Assembly: GCA_014529385.2 (NCBI GenBank) | Contig: CM043949.1 | Location: 148,777,850-148,841,849 of the forward strand | DNA length: 64,000 nt | Direction: 5' to 3' | Origin: Adiantum capillus-veneris | Taxonomy: Eukaryota > Streptophyta > Polypodiopsida > Polypodiales > Pteridaceae | Shown here: in pieces, positions 12,348-24,567 of the stretch | Numbering within the stretch: the stretch's first letter is position 1 | How the letters are laid out: every line of letters starts with the position of its first letter | Made by a program: the position numbers and the translations under genes | The notes under the pieces: generated by a model | What the model saw: only the letters and a program-made list of their open reading frames with translations | The model's database searches: none | What the model was told of the DNA's origin: nothing

Positions 12348-13567
12348 TGTTAGAGTACACGGTTCTCCAGGGTTGACGAAGAAAGCGTCGGGCTTCTGGC
12401 TGTGAGAGAGTTGAAAGAGGAGAGAAGCAGAAACAAAAATGAGTGTATATATTGTAGCAGGAGATACTAGAGAGTTAATATGAGAGCAAAAATTCCATTA
12501 GAGACTGATTTCGAGGAGATAACATAGATTTAGTAAGTAGCATAAGATTAATAGCAGCATACAATGTAAAACATGTAGCAAGAGCCAATCCAACATTGAA
12601 TTTAATGAATCTAAAACAAACCATACACAATATGGTCGAATTGACCTATAATAATCATAAAGATGATCAACAACTCTAGGTAAATCCTTAAACATAAGCT
12701 CCAACATTGACAATCAATCAGAACCGCTGCTTGGCTTCCAATCAAGTACAATCTTGGGGTCTTCTCGATGAATGTCCAGGCCCTCATTGCCACATACACT
12801 CGAGCCCCTCAATGAACGTAGACTGGTGCTTACCTCAAACATCGGCCATTGTCGAGCTCACCCTTCCTTTCCCCAAGCCATCGAACAAGTAAACTCCCTT
12901 TGTCTGCTCTTAATTCCAATCCTGAGGAAAATATTAACAATCAACAACCCATAGTTCCCTCTTTTCTGCTTCGTCTTCAACCTTCCTTCTATGCACTTCA
13001 CATCGCTCTCCTTGCAAAAAATCTAAGAGAGAAAGCTGATCCAGGAAGAAGAATAAACCTCCCTCTTTCTCTGCTTCCCCTTTGCCCTTCCTCTTCTCCT
13101 GTTTCTTCTTGCACCTCTCCTGAAAAACAACAGAGTATGAAAACTTTGATATCTCCCAATCGGTGTGGAATTGGTCTATGAAGGTGAAACATAAAAATGC
13201 TCAAAACTGCGTTTTCCTTGTCCCTAGCGAGCGGTTTTTTTAACAGAAAATGACTTTTGTAAAATTTTTACGGAATAGGTCTGTTTGGCCCTCATGCAGT
13301 ACATTAAGTCTCTCACCCATGTTCCTTTCTATCACTGACCACATGGCCTCCAACTACCCAACTTGCCTTGCATGCTCTTAGAGGCATTTCTCATACAACC
13401 CTTTCTTGTAAGTATCAAACCCCCACACTTGGGCGTGCACACCTGCTATGATATTATCTCATACATCATTGTGTCACATCACTGCACAGTTAACATATGC
13501 ACTTCAATCAAGCAAGATCTTCATTTTTTAACTTTGTTTCATATCGTGGAAGCAGAGAGACACGACA
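12348..13567 (-). repeat. Right (5') LTR of element A, with duplicated end
   Basis: It is homologous to 9092-10327. Its inner end is duplicated: the segment around 12255-12347 (gagaaagcgtcgggcttct, gtgagagagttga, agcagaaacagaaat, gtgtatata) recurs at about 12383-12452 in direct orientation. The true boundary could therefore be as far left as about 12245. The left LTR lacks this duplication. Confidence 0.75.
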
Positions 13568-13568
13568 C

Positions 13569-15870
13569 TATCTAGCCCAAACAATGTGATTCCTCTTGCC
13601 TAGCTAATGCCCAGCCGAATCAAATCACAAATGCATTCCATGCAAGTGGTTGCCTCGCTACCTCCTCAACAAGAGAAGGCGGGTGTCAAACCAAAGCAAG
13701 ACGTAATTCCTTTCAAATCCTCAGCAAGCAGCACATAAGTGGTGAAATATGCGATGTACCCAAAGGAGCATCTGTGAAGATGAATCTTATGGTTGGGTGC
13801 AAACACTAGCAATATCCATCGATCCAACACGAGGAGAGGTATGTGACAAAGCATGGTGCAGAAACACTTTCCAAAGCTCAACCCTTGCCACCTGGAAACA
13901 ATTCGCGTAATATATGCTTGGCTAGCAATTCCTTGCTCTCCACCTTTGGACCAATAATCCCTAATCCTCCCTCCACTCTAGGAAAAATGATTGTGTCCCA
14001 AAGGACTCCTGGTCGAGTGTTAGTAGATCCATCTAGGTGACCCCACAAAAAGTTGTGTACAAGGCGTTTCAAGCGTGCCATGATGTCAAAGTGAAGAGTC
14101 ATGCACGATGTGGTGAGCCAAGCCGTCGCAAGAAGAACCTGAATAAATAAAAGGGATTTACCAACCAAAGAAAATGCAAGGATGATCAATGGAAAAGTTT
14201 CTTCATGACAGACTGTAGTACGGATGCAAATTGCTGCTCAGTTGGCACATGAAAGCCAACATGGAAACCCAAATATCTATAAGTCTGTCTTCTAGGTAGC
14301 CAAGTGAAATTATTCCGTGCACCCTACTGACAATCCTCATCCATCCCTACAAGAAAACCAAAAGACTTGTGCCAATTGATGAGGACCATTGGCCAAGCAA
14401 AAGGTAGCAAGAGCATCTTGTAGACTGTCCAAGGTGGGTGTGTCATAGCATACAGAGAGCATAGTGTTATCTACAAAATCTTGATCAAACAAATCTGGCG
14501 AGTCACATGAAGGCATAGTAAGACTTCTCAATTGTAGGGTCTTATGGCACAAGAAGAGAGACATGGCCTTAGCAAAAAACATACAAAAGTTGATGAGCTA
14601 AATGAATTATGAGACACAACAAAGCACCATCCAATGGGGCCTCTGATCATGACAACGCTGGAAGCAATACGGTACAATCCAGATACACCTCTCATCCACT
14701 ACAAGGGGAAACCTGTCCTCTGAATAGTGCCCTCTAAGAAACTCCAATCTACTCTATCATAAGCCTTCTCAAAATCAAGACGTATCAATGCTATAGGCTG
14801 CTCTATTTGATGAGCCCAGTCCAACGCCTCGTAAGGGCTTCCAGCACATACCGATCATCCGAGCAAACATCTTATACACACAAGACATGAGGGTGATTGG
14901 TTTCCACTGTCGGAGGGGCGATGCGTCACCTCCTTTCGGTATAAGAGAAATAAGTCATGAACACATAGAGACAAGCATCTCTCCTAAGTCAAATATGTGC
15001 TATAAGCCTCAAAGCATTACGGAGCTGATTGCATCCCAAAAATGCAAGGAAAACTGTCTATTCAAACCATCCTCTCCTAGACGAGAGGCCCCATCTAGGC
15101 CAACCATTGCATCATGCATCTCCTACATAGAGAAGGGGGCTAGTAAAGTGTTGCACATTCTCTGTAACCACACACTATACATTAGACAAAACCTCTTCTC
15201 TGGCATGCAAAATATCATCAGTCAGCTTATCAGCAATAAACAAATGTTCAAATAATCAAAATCTATGTCAAGGACCTCATCAAGATCTGCCTCTAACCTG
15301 TCTCCAAAATCTCGTAAGGCTCTAATATAAGTCCCCTTGGGACGCTCCCGAAAGTGTGTGAAGAAATCCTTATTCAACCTATCCGCTTTATATATCCATG
15401 CCAAGACCGAAGCATGATAGGCAAATTCGGATTTCTCAATCTCGATGTGGCTAAGTATCTCTCTAGTGTCAACCTCACACTCCCCTAGGAACTCGTCTCC
15501 TAGAAACTCCTCGAGCTACCACCGTATGCAACTCAAATGGTCCTACAACTCATGTTCCCTACGAAACAGGTGTCGTCTTCGCTCTACAGCTGTCTATCTG
15601 GAAGCCTAGGAAGATGCAATGATGCATGTAGCCAGATGGGATGCGGGATCTGCAAAATTAGTCCGTGTCCAAACATCCTGAATCAATGGAGACGATGAAG
15701 CATCCTCTAAGCCAGCTATTTGTGTCCTAGAAACATTGGAAACCAGGGTGATAGAATAACAAAGAATGCCACCATAAATACTCCACAAGATCTTATCCAA
15801 GACATGTCGAAGTTGGTGCGCTATGAGACAAAACAATGTACATGTGTATGCCCTTTGGGTATCCAAAAAA
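13569..15870 (-). mobile_element. LINE-2: degenerate L1-like retrotransposon fragment
   Basis: Minus-strand pieces of one ORF2 run in order from high to low coordinates. They are a linker region (15404-15222, KDFFTHFRERPKGTYIR), reverse transcriptase with IRLDFEKAYDRVDW (about 14795-14740), the catalytic segment DQDFVDNTMLSV (14483-14448), and a thumb/connection part with LVHNFLWGHLDG and PRVEGGLGIIGPK (14189-13878). The catalytic FVDD is FVDN, so the copy is inactive. Frameshifts and stops occur throughout. Endonuclease and the 3' end are not visible. Bases 14694-15708 also occur, nearly identical, inside the hAT element at 32847-33861. Confidence 0.85.
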
Positions 15871-16751
15871 AAAGGATAAGAGTGCTGAAAATAAATACAC
15901 TACAAACTAAAATAGGCTGAAATGGTGGTGTGTATACATTCGTATGGGGATGTGGATTTCTAACTCTAATGGATGTGAAACTATTTGTGCAGGGGAGTAC
16001 ACCATGACATGCAAAAGACTAGCTAGCTAAATTAGAGGGTCTAGTAAGGCCTACATAGGTAGGTAGGGGATGAAGATTCCCTGCAGCATAGTAGCAGGAT
16101 CTAAGAAAGCTCGCTCGATCTCCCTCTGCCTGATTTGTTCATGTCGTAGTCAACTCTCCCAAATGGCCCTGTGATGTACACTCACAGACTATTATCCTAG
16201 TCCTATGGGGCGTCTACGGGCTTGAACAATCCCTACATGCGGTACTGTGACCCCTTAAAATATCGATGAGTGGCATTGGAGCGAGGAGCACATCTCTGAA
16301 AGAAGTCCATGAAAGAAAGATTATATTATCTTGACCTTAAGGACATATCCAATATAATTTGGTTACATCTTCTGAGAATCTATGCCGTAGAGGCATAGAG
16401 AATGAAATAAAATGATATATTAATGTATTCAACAGGCCAAGGTGACCTATGAGGCCAAAAAGTTACAGAGTGATGAGTCTCATACAATGTTTGACTACTA
16501 AGAAAGACTCTGGGGTATTGAGAGGTACTAAAACTGTTGTAATATCCTAAACTGTCAGAAGTGAGCAGCTAAATGGAATTGTGTAGGGTATGAGTAAGAG
16601 TTGATATAATGAGGGAGGGCTGATACAATGAGCCATATAATCTCAACAGAGGTGAGTGGATAATGGGCGGGGTGTATGATCATCAAAGTTACAGGATATC
16701 CCTCACCGTTTGATGGCAGATCTCATTAATATCCTCCATGGTCAATACTCT
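15871..16751. other. Unrecognised intron sequence left of LINE-1
   Basis: This may include a decayed 5' part of LINE-2 (endonuclease region), but no catalytic motif could be read. No open frame of note is present. It is the pre-insertion flank of LINE-1, whose left target-site copy is at 16752-16769. Confidence 0.4.
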
Positions 16752-16769
16752 AATTGGGCATCTTGCATG
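16752..16769. repeat. Left target-site duplication of LINE-1
   Basis: AATTGGGCATCTTGCATG directly abuts the oligo(T) that is the LINE poly(A) tail on the minus strand. It matches 16 of 18 bases with AATCGGGCGTCTTGCATG at 48246-48263. Confidence 0.85.
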
Positions 16770-16889
16770 TTTTTTTTTTTCTCGAGAAAAAGATTCTTCT
16801 ATTAGTTAATGAAACTGCCCATAGGGCTACAACCACCTCAATTAGAGAGGGCTACAACAAGCATAAGGGGAGACTCTCCCAATAAAAAA

Positions 16890-17601
16890 ACAGCATATGT
16901 ACAATGAGGCTAAATCAGGAGATGGGAGGAGGGTAAATCCACACAGATGGACGGTAGTGCCATCTGAGCACACCCTGGACCATGGTGAAGAAAGGCCCAG
17001 GGCACCAGGATTGAAGGAAAGCCTCTCTACGCTCCCGCATGTGATCGGAGATGCCGTGGAGTTTCTCGAACTGTCCCTTGAGAGTATGGATCAGCTCTAG
17101 CCAAAGATCTCGATCTGTCTATGTTGGTGGTACAGGGCGAGCCTCAAAGATGCTGAAGCAACGGGCCCGCCAGATGAACCAGAGTGTCAGGCCGCAGACG
17201 AGCTCCCAACACTCCTCTCTCTCACTGCACCACTCCTGTGGAATACGCTCTGTAGCAGGCTGGAGTGTAGGTTGACCGCCTTGCATCACTATCATCCTAT
17301 TGGTGGAGGATAGCTCAAATTGTAGTGCCGGGCCCATCGTGATGTGGAAAGAGCTGGCATCAGCCGAAGGACACAAAGCCAAACATGCTGTGCCATAGGA
17401 CAGTCCCAAAGACAATGACGCTGACTCTCCAAAGGATGGTCACAAGCTACGCATGCTTCTGAGAGACCACTATGTACAAGCCATCTCCCCACTGCTATAA
17501 CTCTATGTGCAACCAGCCACTGGAACAAAGTGACTCGCCGTGGCTGCCTGGCGTCCTACAACCTCGCCCAAAAAAGCTAACAAGAACTCAGTTGTCAGAC
17601 T
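16890..17601 (-). pseudogene. LINE-1 ORF2 C-terminus: zf-RVT domain (detached by nested insertion)
   Basis: The minus-strand frame at 17545-17292 reads QPRRVTLFQWLVAHRVIAVG, then CVACDHPLESQRHCLWDCPMAQHVW. This is the Cys-His zinc-binding segment (C-x2-C...H-x4-C) that ends plant L1 ORF2. A frame-shifted continuation (17415-17119) has the usual LTLWFIWRARCFSIFE tail. It is separated from the rest of ORF2 (42650 upward) by 25 kb of nested elements. Confidence 0.85.
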
Positions 17602-19225
17602 GTTGCTAAATTGGCTTTATCTGACATAAAATTAATTCTAAATGAATTATTGGATTTATAAATGAGAGGGTTTTCTCTCTTGGAACACCAAGGAAAAATA
17701 ATTCTAAATGAATTACTGGAATTTTAAGTGAGACTGTTTTTCTCACTGGAGACATCCAAGTACAACGTATTCCTAGTGCGTCATTCAAGTAATTACAGAA
17801 GCACTGAGAACGGGAATATTTGTAAGGCCACCAGGAACATGTACTTCTGATGCGTTACATCGGATGGGTGACAGGGAGCATCGGAAGAAGTATCCGACCA
17901 TCCGGGAACGCACATCTCTGATGCGTCATAGGATGGTAACATAGAGCATCGCGAAGGAGATTGTACCGTGAGTTTGGTAGGAAAGGACTAGGTGATGGGT
18001 ATTCCTGATGCGTCACAGGTAGGTGACGGGTGCATTGGAAAGGGGATATCCATAGTCAGGAGGAAATTCCAAACTGTGTTGGTATTGTGCACAAGGCAAA
18101 GCAAGCACTTGAATGAAGATGGGTTTAGAGGAAATTTTGAGGAAAAACGGATGGTTTCTGAGAAAGCGGGATTGCTTTTCGAGAAAGGAGATGCTTTCCT
18201 GCGAGGAAGTCTATGTTTGCATTGCAACTGTGCATGTGATTGAATCCAGGGATGCCTGGGAAGTGTTGTGAAAGCATTGTTTTTAACTTATAAGGTTTTA
18301 TTGAGATTTTGGGTAGATTCATACTATTTTCAAAATATGCCCGCCGCCCACTTAATAAGTGGGCAGTCATCTGATAAATAAGGCACCAGATCAGCCAACG
18401 TTTTCTCTCTCTTTTTCAGGCAGAACAACGCAAAAAAAAAAAAAAAAAACAAGAAAAACGGCCGCATTCTCTACGCGAGCAGCTATTCGTGCCGTGGCCA
18501 AGAGCTATAAAAGCATCATAGGCCCTCACTCAGGGAGAGGATCAGTTTTTGCAAGGAGGAGATGCTGCTGCAGAGTTCACCCGCAAAGAAGACGTTTACC
18601 GGTGATGCCCATGACTGTCCCAAGTGTACCCGATGTCGCCAAGACCCAATGCGCGAGTTCCCTCGCAAAGAAAGTGCCTACGGAGCGTGTTTCCATCGCG
18701 ACAAGCTGCTGTTTTTCTCTGTTGACAGCCCATAAACGTCGTAGACGGGGATGATTTACGAGAAGGAACCCGAGAACACACCTCTTTTGTGTGTAGGATT
18801 GGAAGAGAGGATTTTCTATGTAGAGATCTCTTCCGGGGAATTGCTTTTCGAGAACCGAGTTGCGTTTCAAGTGTCGAGATTTTGAAGGTAATGATTTTCA
18901 TGTTATGATCTCTAAGTATTTGATTGCAGGTATACTTCCTTTTCGTGATGGAGTAGGAGCAGAGGAAGGCACGAGCCTCTGCAAGAGAAAAGCACTCTGA
19001 GAAACTAGAGCCAGATCAGCCCAAGGGTTTCGTACCCGAGTTTGGGAAGTAGATCCACGGTTCGGAGGGAGGTAGTCTCTCAAGTTGTGATCCGGAAGTT
19101 GGGATTCCCAAGTAAGGACTTCGTGTTTGGGAAAGCAGAGTTGTTCTGCGGGAAGAGGACTCTGGAAACAGAGTTGGAAAAGAGAGTTGCAAGGATGTCA
19201 TGCCCCGAGTCTCGAAGGTGAGTAA
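17602..19225 (+). repeat. Left LTR of element B
   Basis: It aligns with 40736-42342 throughout: tandem aattctaaatgaatta blocks, repeated ctgatgcgtca segments, a cccacttaataagtgggc palindrome near 18350, and an A-rich tract near 18432. Alignment ends abruptly after aaggtgag at 19225. No gene is present. Confidence 0.8.
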
Positions 19226-20469
19226 GGGAATTCAATCTAACTCCTGAGCTTTTGAACAAAAGACCCTTGAACTTTAAGTGAGAGGACAGGTCTTTGATTA
19301 AAGTTAAATCTTTGAGGGATTTTAAAACTGAATATTGCTTTTATGAACGAGATACGCACGTGTCTAACCAGGACAATCACTCTCGAGTGTTTATGAGAGT
19401 AGGTACGGTTGAGTCAGAACATTGTTTTATACGATGAATTGCTTTGCTTAACCATCCGGAAGGTCCATGATTGATCTGGTATCCGGTAATTCTCGAACAG
19501 ATTACCTGCTATTGCGGGTAGGAAATTATGAAGGAACCATTCTGAGCTTTCAAGCAAAAAAAGAAAAAGCTTTCACTAAGCTTAAGTACCTTATGAACCA
19601 ACACTCCCTACCCGGTAAGGGAAGACATGGTAGTTCTTTTCACACAAGTGAATGAACACTCTCTTTACGAGAAAAGGAACAAGCGACGATGACGGCTTGT
19701 GCTCGAGGAATCCAAGGATTGAAATCATATATTATTTGACGAGCGGGTTTTGCTCTTAGATCGAGCCAAGGGATTGTCAGGTTGAGCGTCATCGCTCTAA
19801 GGATCTTATGAAGGGAAGGTAATTTCCCAGGTTCACCAAAACTCTAACATAGCTTAAGAACTATGTACACCTTTGGATACATGGATAACACATGAAGATG
19901 CAGACCTATGCCAAGGTGGGTCATCTATCAGTCGAATTTTTTTTTCTGCTGAATAGAATGAGATGACCCAACTTCCTTTTCAGGAATTGGACGAGAGTTT
20001 CTTATACTCTCTTGAGCGCCTTTTTGCGCGCAAGGATATTCCGACACGAGAATCTCTATTTGAGGTGTGTTCGGTAGAAGAAATTTGAGTTTCTCTACGG
20101 AGAAGAGGTTTTCTAACGATCGTTGATCATTGAGTACGCTATGTGCTTTTACCATTACAGTAGCAACTTTTGGTTGCGGTATATGTTTCTCCATGAAAAG
20201 GTCAAGTAGCATTTACACGCTGCTGAAATAAATTCGAACTATTATGTTCGTAAGATATAATTCGCCAACCGTTTTAAAATGGTAAGAACTATCTTAACCA
20301 CATATGGGAGAATATCATTGAGATCTAAAGCGGGTTCGCCCTTAAGTGGACCGAGTTTGAACTTATGTTCACGCAATGGTATGGCTAGAATTTCATCTGC
20401 CTAAGATTTTGCAAGTCGTCATTGATGCTTGCAAGGTGAATCATTTTTTTGATGATTTTGCAAGGAAGA
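19226..20469 (+). other. Interior of element B, left part; no recognised coding
   Basis: This is AT-rich sequence with frames no longer than 94 codons. A tRNA-iMet-like primer site remnant (TGGTATCCGG) occurs near 19478, but its position relative to the LTR end is not convincing. Nothing resembling gag or pol was read. It ends in GAAGA (20465-20469), the target site of the gypsy insertion. Confidence 0.5.
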
Positions 20470-21043
20470 TGTAGCCTGCTACAATGTCACTTTCACTTTC
20501 ATATGACAATAGTTTACAGTTGGGCTTTGGTCAGTTGGTCTATGGTCTGGTCGGTTCACACTTGGGCAGACACGTGGCAAGGTGGTCTAGTGGACTCATG
20601 GCCAGGTCACCACCGCCACCCAGTGGGTATAGACTTAGATGATGTTCTTTATGAGCCGTTGGTGGCTCTTGATGATTGTACATATGAGTAGTCGTTTTGG
20701 ACCTGTGGCATTATCTTTGTACGTAGTAGTCGTCTAGAGTGGGTCTTTACACAGAGCACGTCTGCACCATCCCGGCACATCTGAGCCTCGACACCCCCAT
20801 TTGTACCTGAGAGTCCTGGGCTGGAGCTGAGTGTGCTGCCACGCCAGAGTCTGTATCAGTCTTTGAGATAGTCGAGTCATATGTTTTGGTCTGCTAATGT
20901 GTCTTTGAGAGCTCTATTGACATCTATTGTTTCCTTTCTGTTCATCCGTTTGAGGGAGATTTAGTCTGTTTGAGTGAGATTGTCACGCACATTGCACTGA
21001 GGACCACCCACTCTAGAGAGCACGACACGTTATCCGCGCTATA
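20470..21043 (+). repeat. 5' LTR of gypsy C
   Basis: It starts TGTAGCC and ends GCGCTATA; the original terminal CA is preserved only in the 3' copy (CTCTACA). It is flanked on the left by the GAAGA target site. Confidence 0.92.
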
Positions 21044-21134
21044 GGTGCTCTCATTTTGGCGATCACGGTGGGACCTCAAAGGAAGTCTTACTCTTGTGGG
21101 GATAGAATCGTGAAGCTAACACTGTGTAGATAGT

Positions 21135-21335
21135 TTGCAAGTCTGGTCTGGTCCTCTCTCGCCCTGGTCCAAGTCCTGGTCCTCGTCCTCGTCCTAGTCC
21201 TCGTCCTTGGTCCTTGGTCTTGGATCCCGGTCTAGTCCTCGCCCTGGTCCTTGGTCTTGGATCCTGGTCTAGTCCTCGCCCTGCTCCTTGGTCTTGGACC
21301 CTGGTCTACTAGTCCTCGCCCTGGTCTGACCCTCC
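21135..21335 (+). repeat. Imperfect minisatellite in gypsy C leader
   Basis: Repeats of the types ggtcctcgtcct and ccttggtcttggatcc-ggtctagtcctcgccctgg form a C/T/G-rich array of about 200 bp between the 5' LTR and gag. A unit of about 47 bp (ccttggtcttgga...ctcgccctg) occurs about three times. It would be transcribed as part of the leader. Confidence 0.8.
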
Positions 21336-21398
21336 TCGTTCTGCCAGCTAGGTGGTCTAGTACTGATCCTGGGCAAGGTGGTCTAGTCATATCATCAC

Positions 21399-24300
21399 TT
21401 GTTCTGTGTTAAACCTGTGCTCTTCACTGTTCATTGCATGACACATACAAGGCGGTCAGTTGAGCGTCAAAGCGCACTACTGAGCCCTCTGAAGCACTAT
21501 AACAGAAGACGCCCGGTGGTATCTAGTAGAAGTCCATTAACCTCATCAACCTTACCTCCACATACGCCATCCCCCATTCCTTCATCTCCCATTCCTTCAT
21601 TTTCCATTCCTTCATCAGGTTCCACATCTTCCAGATCACCTTCTCCAATAAAGCTGTCTCCTATTCTGCTGCAACAAGGGGCCATGGAGGCGTTGGCTAG
21701 CGTGTTGGCCAAGGTAAACATCAAGTTCCCCACCTTCAAAGGACTCTCCTCGGAAGATGCGGACGACCATGCACGGAGGTTCGTATCTCTCTGTAGAGGA
21801 CGTGGGCTTAACAGGGAAGATGCTTATCTGGTACTTTTCCTTCCACCTTGGACGGCTTAGCAAACAAATGGTACAACCAGTTTGCAGAGAATCATTTTGC
21901 AACTTGGGCAGACTTAAGACAACAGTTCTGTGCAGCTTTCAGGCCGGGCGACTACCAAGAGAAAGTGTTGGATGAGTTGGCCAACATGGTGAATTCATGG
22001 TTAAGAAGTGGGTGGAGAAGGCGCCAAGCTTCCTGGTTGCCAAGCTTCCCCAGCAACCCAGTGAATTCATGGTTAAGAAGTGGGTGGAGAAGGCGCTTCC
22101 AAAAATCTCTCAGCAAAAACTCCGGGAGAGCCTTCGACCTGACGCCACTCTGGAGGAATTCATCGCAGCTGCTACTAGAATAGAGGGGGCTAGGAAGCTG
22201 TTCAACAACTCTCCTCACATAGATACTCCCTCTGTGTTCTCCGAAGGAAGTCCTGCTGATCCTTTGACTTCCTTGAGCAGGGAACTCGAAGCCCTCAAAC
22301 TACAACGAGCCCTCCAAGAAGAGGAATCAATCTCTCTGAGACAAGAGAAACCATCGCACCTGGAGGCTTTCGATCAAATCAAAAGAGAACTAGAAGAGCT
22401 TCGGTCTCAACAGGAGACCAAAGCTATGGTATGGTGCAGCTCTTGTCGCTCTCCTGGACATCCTCCACAGGACTGTCCCCTTCGGGCTTATTGCCACTTC
22501 TGCGAAAAATCTGGGCACGAAGATAAGGATTGTTACTATATCAAAGGATTGCGGCAAATACAACAAAATCTAGGTCCTCTCCAACAAGCGCTAGCACCTG
22601 CATCCAACATGGTCTCACCCTACGGCCATCAAAACCCGTTGCCTCCTCTGCTGACAACACCCCCTATGCAACAAGGTATGCACAACAACTTTGCACCCCA
22701 CAATTTTTATCATGCCAGTACTCCCTCAGTTCCCCAAAGTTTCTACACCTCAGCCTCCAACACCATGCAACAACAAGAGCAACGACCACCTCGTTCCCCG
22801 TTTCGTCTATCAAATCGGCCAATCCTATGCTATAGATGCGGTGAATATGGGCATTACCAAAGTAAGTGTCATTTACCTGAAGGGTCTACTCCTTGCAGAC
22901 ATTGTCCGGAGTCTAAGGACCACTACAGTAAAGATTGTCCCAAACAAAGGGCATCCTTATCTTCAGGCCCAAATCAAAATCAGCAAGAGTTTACATTCCC
23001 GAAAATCAATCTAATCACAGTGAACACCACCCCTCAGCCAGCACCTGCTACACATACAGTTCAGCCACAACAAGCAGCAGAGCCTACTGGGGTGCTCACT
23101 CGAGCACAAAGAGCAGACCTGGGTTTAAGTTTGCCAACTGGACCATCAGGTCCAACACTTCCGCCACCTGTTCAAAATGTCACACCCGTAAATGGTGCAA
23201 AGAATAGGCCAATCTCCATGATTTCGGACATTGATGGAGCTTTCCTGGCAGCAATAGCTGACTTGCAACAGGTCAAAGTTTCCGAGGAGGCCCACGTTGT
23301 AGAAGCTAGGCCCACTGCGGAAGCAATCTTGAAGAACACCTTCCAGCAAGTATCTCTTTATGAGATGCTTCGGCTAGATGCAACTCTTAGAAGTGACACC
23401 CTCTCAATAATTCAATCTTTGTACCCTGGTACAGGGCCTAGTGGCGGGCACCTACCTGTGCAGCCCCTGGAGTCCTACATGATTTCCTATCTAGCTGCTC
23501 CCCTCACCGACTATAAAAGTCCATGTCTTACTGTATCTATTCTTGGGCAGTCATTCTCAGGCGTCATAGTGGATGGTGGATCTGGAATCAATCTAATGCC
23601 TGAATTTACCATGACAGCCTTAGGTCTGCAGCCTACTCGCCCTGCTCCGTTCACTGTTACATTGGTAGACCAGAGGACAGTCTATCCTGTGGGCATAGTA
23701 GAGAAGGTGCCTTTGAAGGTACAAGACTTCACATTTAGCTTGGATTTTGTGGAGGTCAGTCTTCCTCAGGTGGAGGGAGGATTTCCCTTGCTGATTGGTA
23801 GACCATGGTTGCGGCATACTAAGGCACTTCATGATTGGGGAAACGACGCCATGTGGATACACACTCCCGGATCCCAAATGCAACCAATCCGGCTTGAAGG
23901 AGGGATGGATCCAGTGGCTCAGCACAGCTCATTGACAGTACAGTCCAACCCCGACACTGAGCAACCCATCCCACCTGACGGGTCTGACGAGGACCTGCTA
24001 CAGTGGTTGGAAGCTACCACTTCGATGCCATGCTACATGGTCTCTACTCAAAACTTACCTATGCCGCCAGTAACACTCTCTCTTCAAAATCCTCAGGAGG
24101 ACACTGATGTCCAAAGTCCTACAGCAGACAGTACAACAGTCCAAGAAGTAAGTGTGTCAGCCCCAAATTCTCATGCGTCGAATGACCCGCCGATGGAAGC
24201 CCTCGGTCTTGGGGAACCTATAACACATCACCGAAGGAGGAAGAAATCTCCTCTGCATGCACTAGCCAAAGATTTCTCCCTTCCTGGAGCATCTCCCAAG

Positions 24301-24567
24301 TCAGACCCCCTTCAAAAGCACTCTGTCATGTCGTCTGTATCTGAAGATTTACCCTTCGAGGAGCTCCCACAGGGATGGTTACAAGAAGAGTATACAGAGT
24401 TTCCAATCGATCAAACACATGCACATGATGTCTTGAAGATCCAAGAGGCAGCTCACCTCTCATCTTCAGAAGCACCCTCTCCAGCTACAACCCCGGACTC
24501 GGTCAGAGCAGTCAACCTGGGAGATCCTGACCACCCTCAGCACGTATTGTTAGCATCTTGGTTATAG
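21399..24567 (+). CDS. Gypsy C gag-protease (frameshifted N-terminus, four zinc knuckles)
   Basis: The N-terminal capsid part is in the frame of 21399-21860 (FPTFKGLSSEDADDHARRF). It is then displaced by shifts into 21848-22183 (LANKWYNQFAENHF...FRPGDYQEK). The main frame 21997-24567 (856 codons) carries the rest. It has four knuckles at residues about 147-160 (CSSC..GH..DC), 166-179 (CHFCEKSGHEDKDC), 278-291 (CYRCGEYGHYQSKC) and 300-314 (CRHCPESKDHYSKDC, one residue longer than canonical). A retropepsin motif VDGGSGINLM lies near residue 526, and a GRPWL segment follows. A 35-bp block (gaattcatgg...) recurs 72 bp apart at 21991 and 22063, an in-frame duplication. The frame ends in TAG, beyond which pol continues in the same frame. 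Confidence 0.9.

Larger units (their letters stand above)
9092..13567 (-). mobile_element. Non-autonomous LTR retrotransposon (element A)
   Basis: Direct repeats of about 1.2 kb (9092-10327 and 12348-13567) flank about 2 kb. On the minus strand the LTRs start TGTCGTGTC. A purine-rich tract (AGAGGGTGTGGA) abuts the 3' LTR at 10328-10340. A leader-like TTTGGTGAACCCGACGTG lies just inside the 5' LTR (about 12224-12243), as in many plant gypsy elements. The interior encodes only a broken gag-like frame and an acidic frame; no protease, reverse transcriptase or integrase is visible. The LTRs differ at many positions (roughly 10 per cent), so the copy is old. No target-site duplication was found. 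It lies against LINE-2 on its right side. Confidence 0.8.

Noticed and set aside
14887-15255. 122-codon + strand ORF, repeated at 33040-33408, considered as a conserved gene because two near-identical copies exist
   Set aside because: It lies antisense to the LINE-2 reverse transcriptase/linker; its conservation reflects capture of the LINE segment by hAT D, not protein selection.
19478-19490. Primer-binding site TGGTATC-like for element B
   Set aside because: The match to the initiator tRNA is only seven bases and it lies about 250 bp beyond the last alignable LTR base, so it is not reliable.
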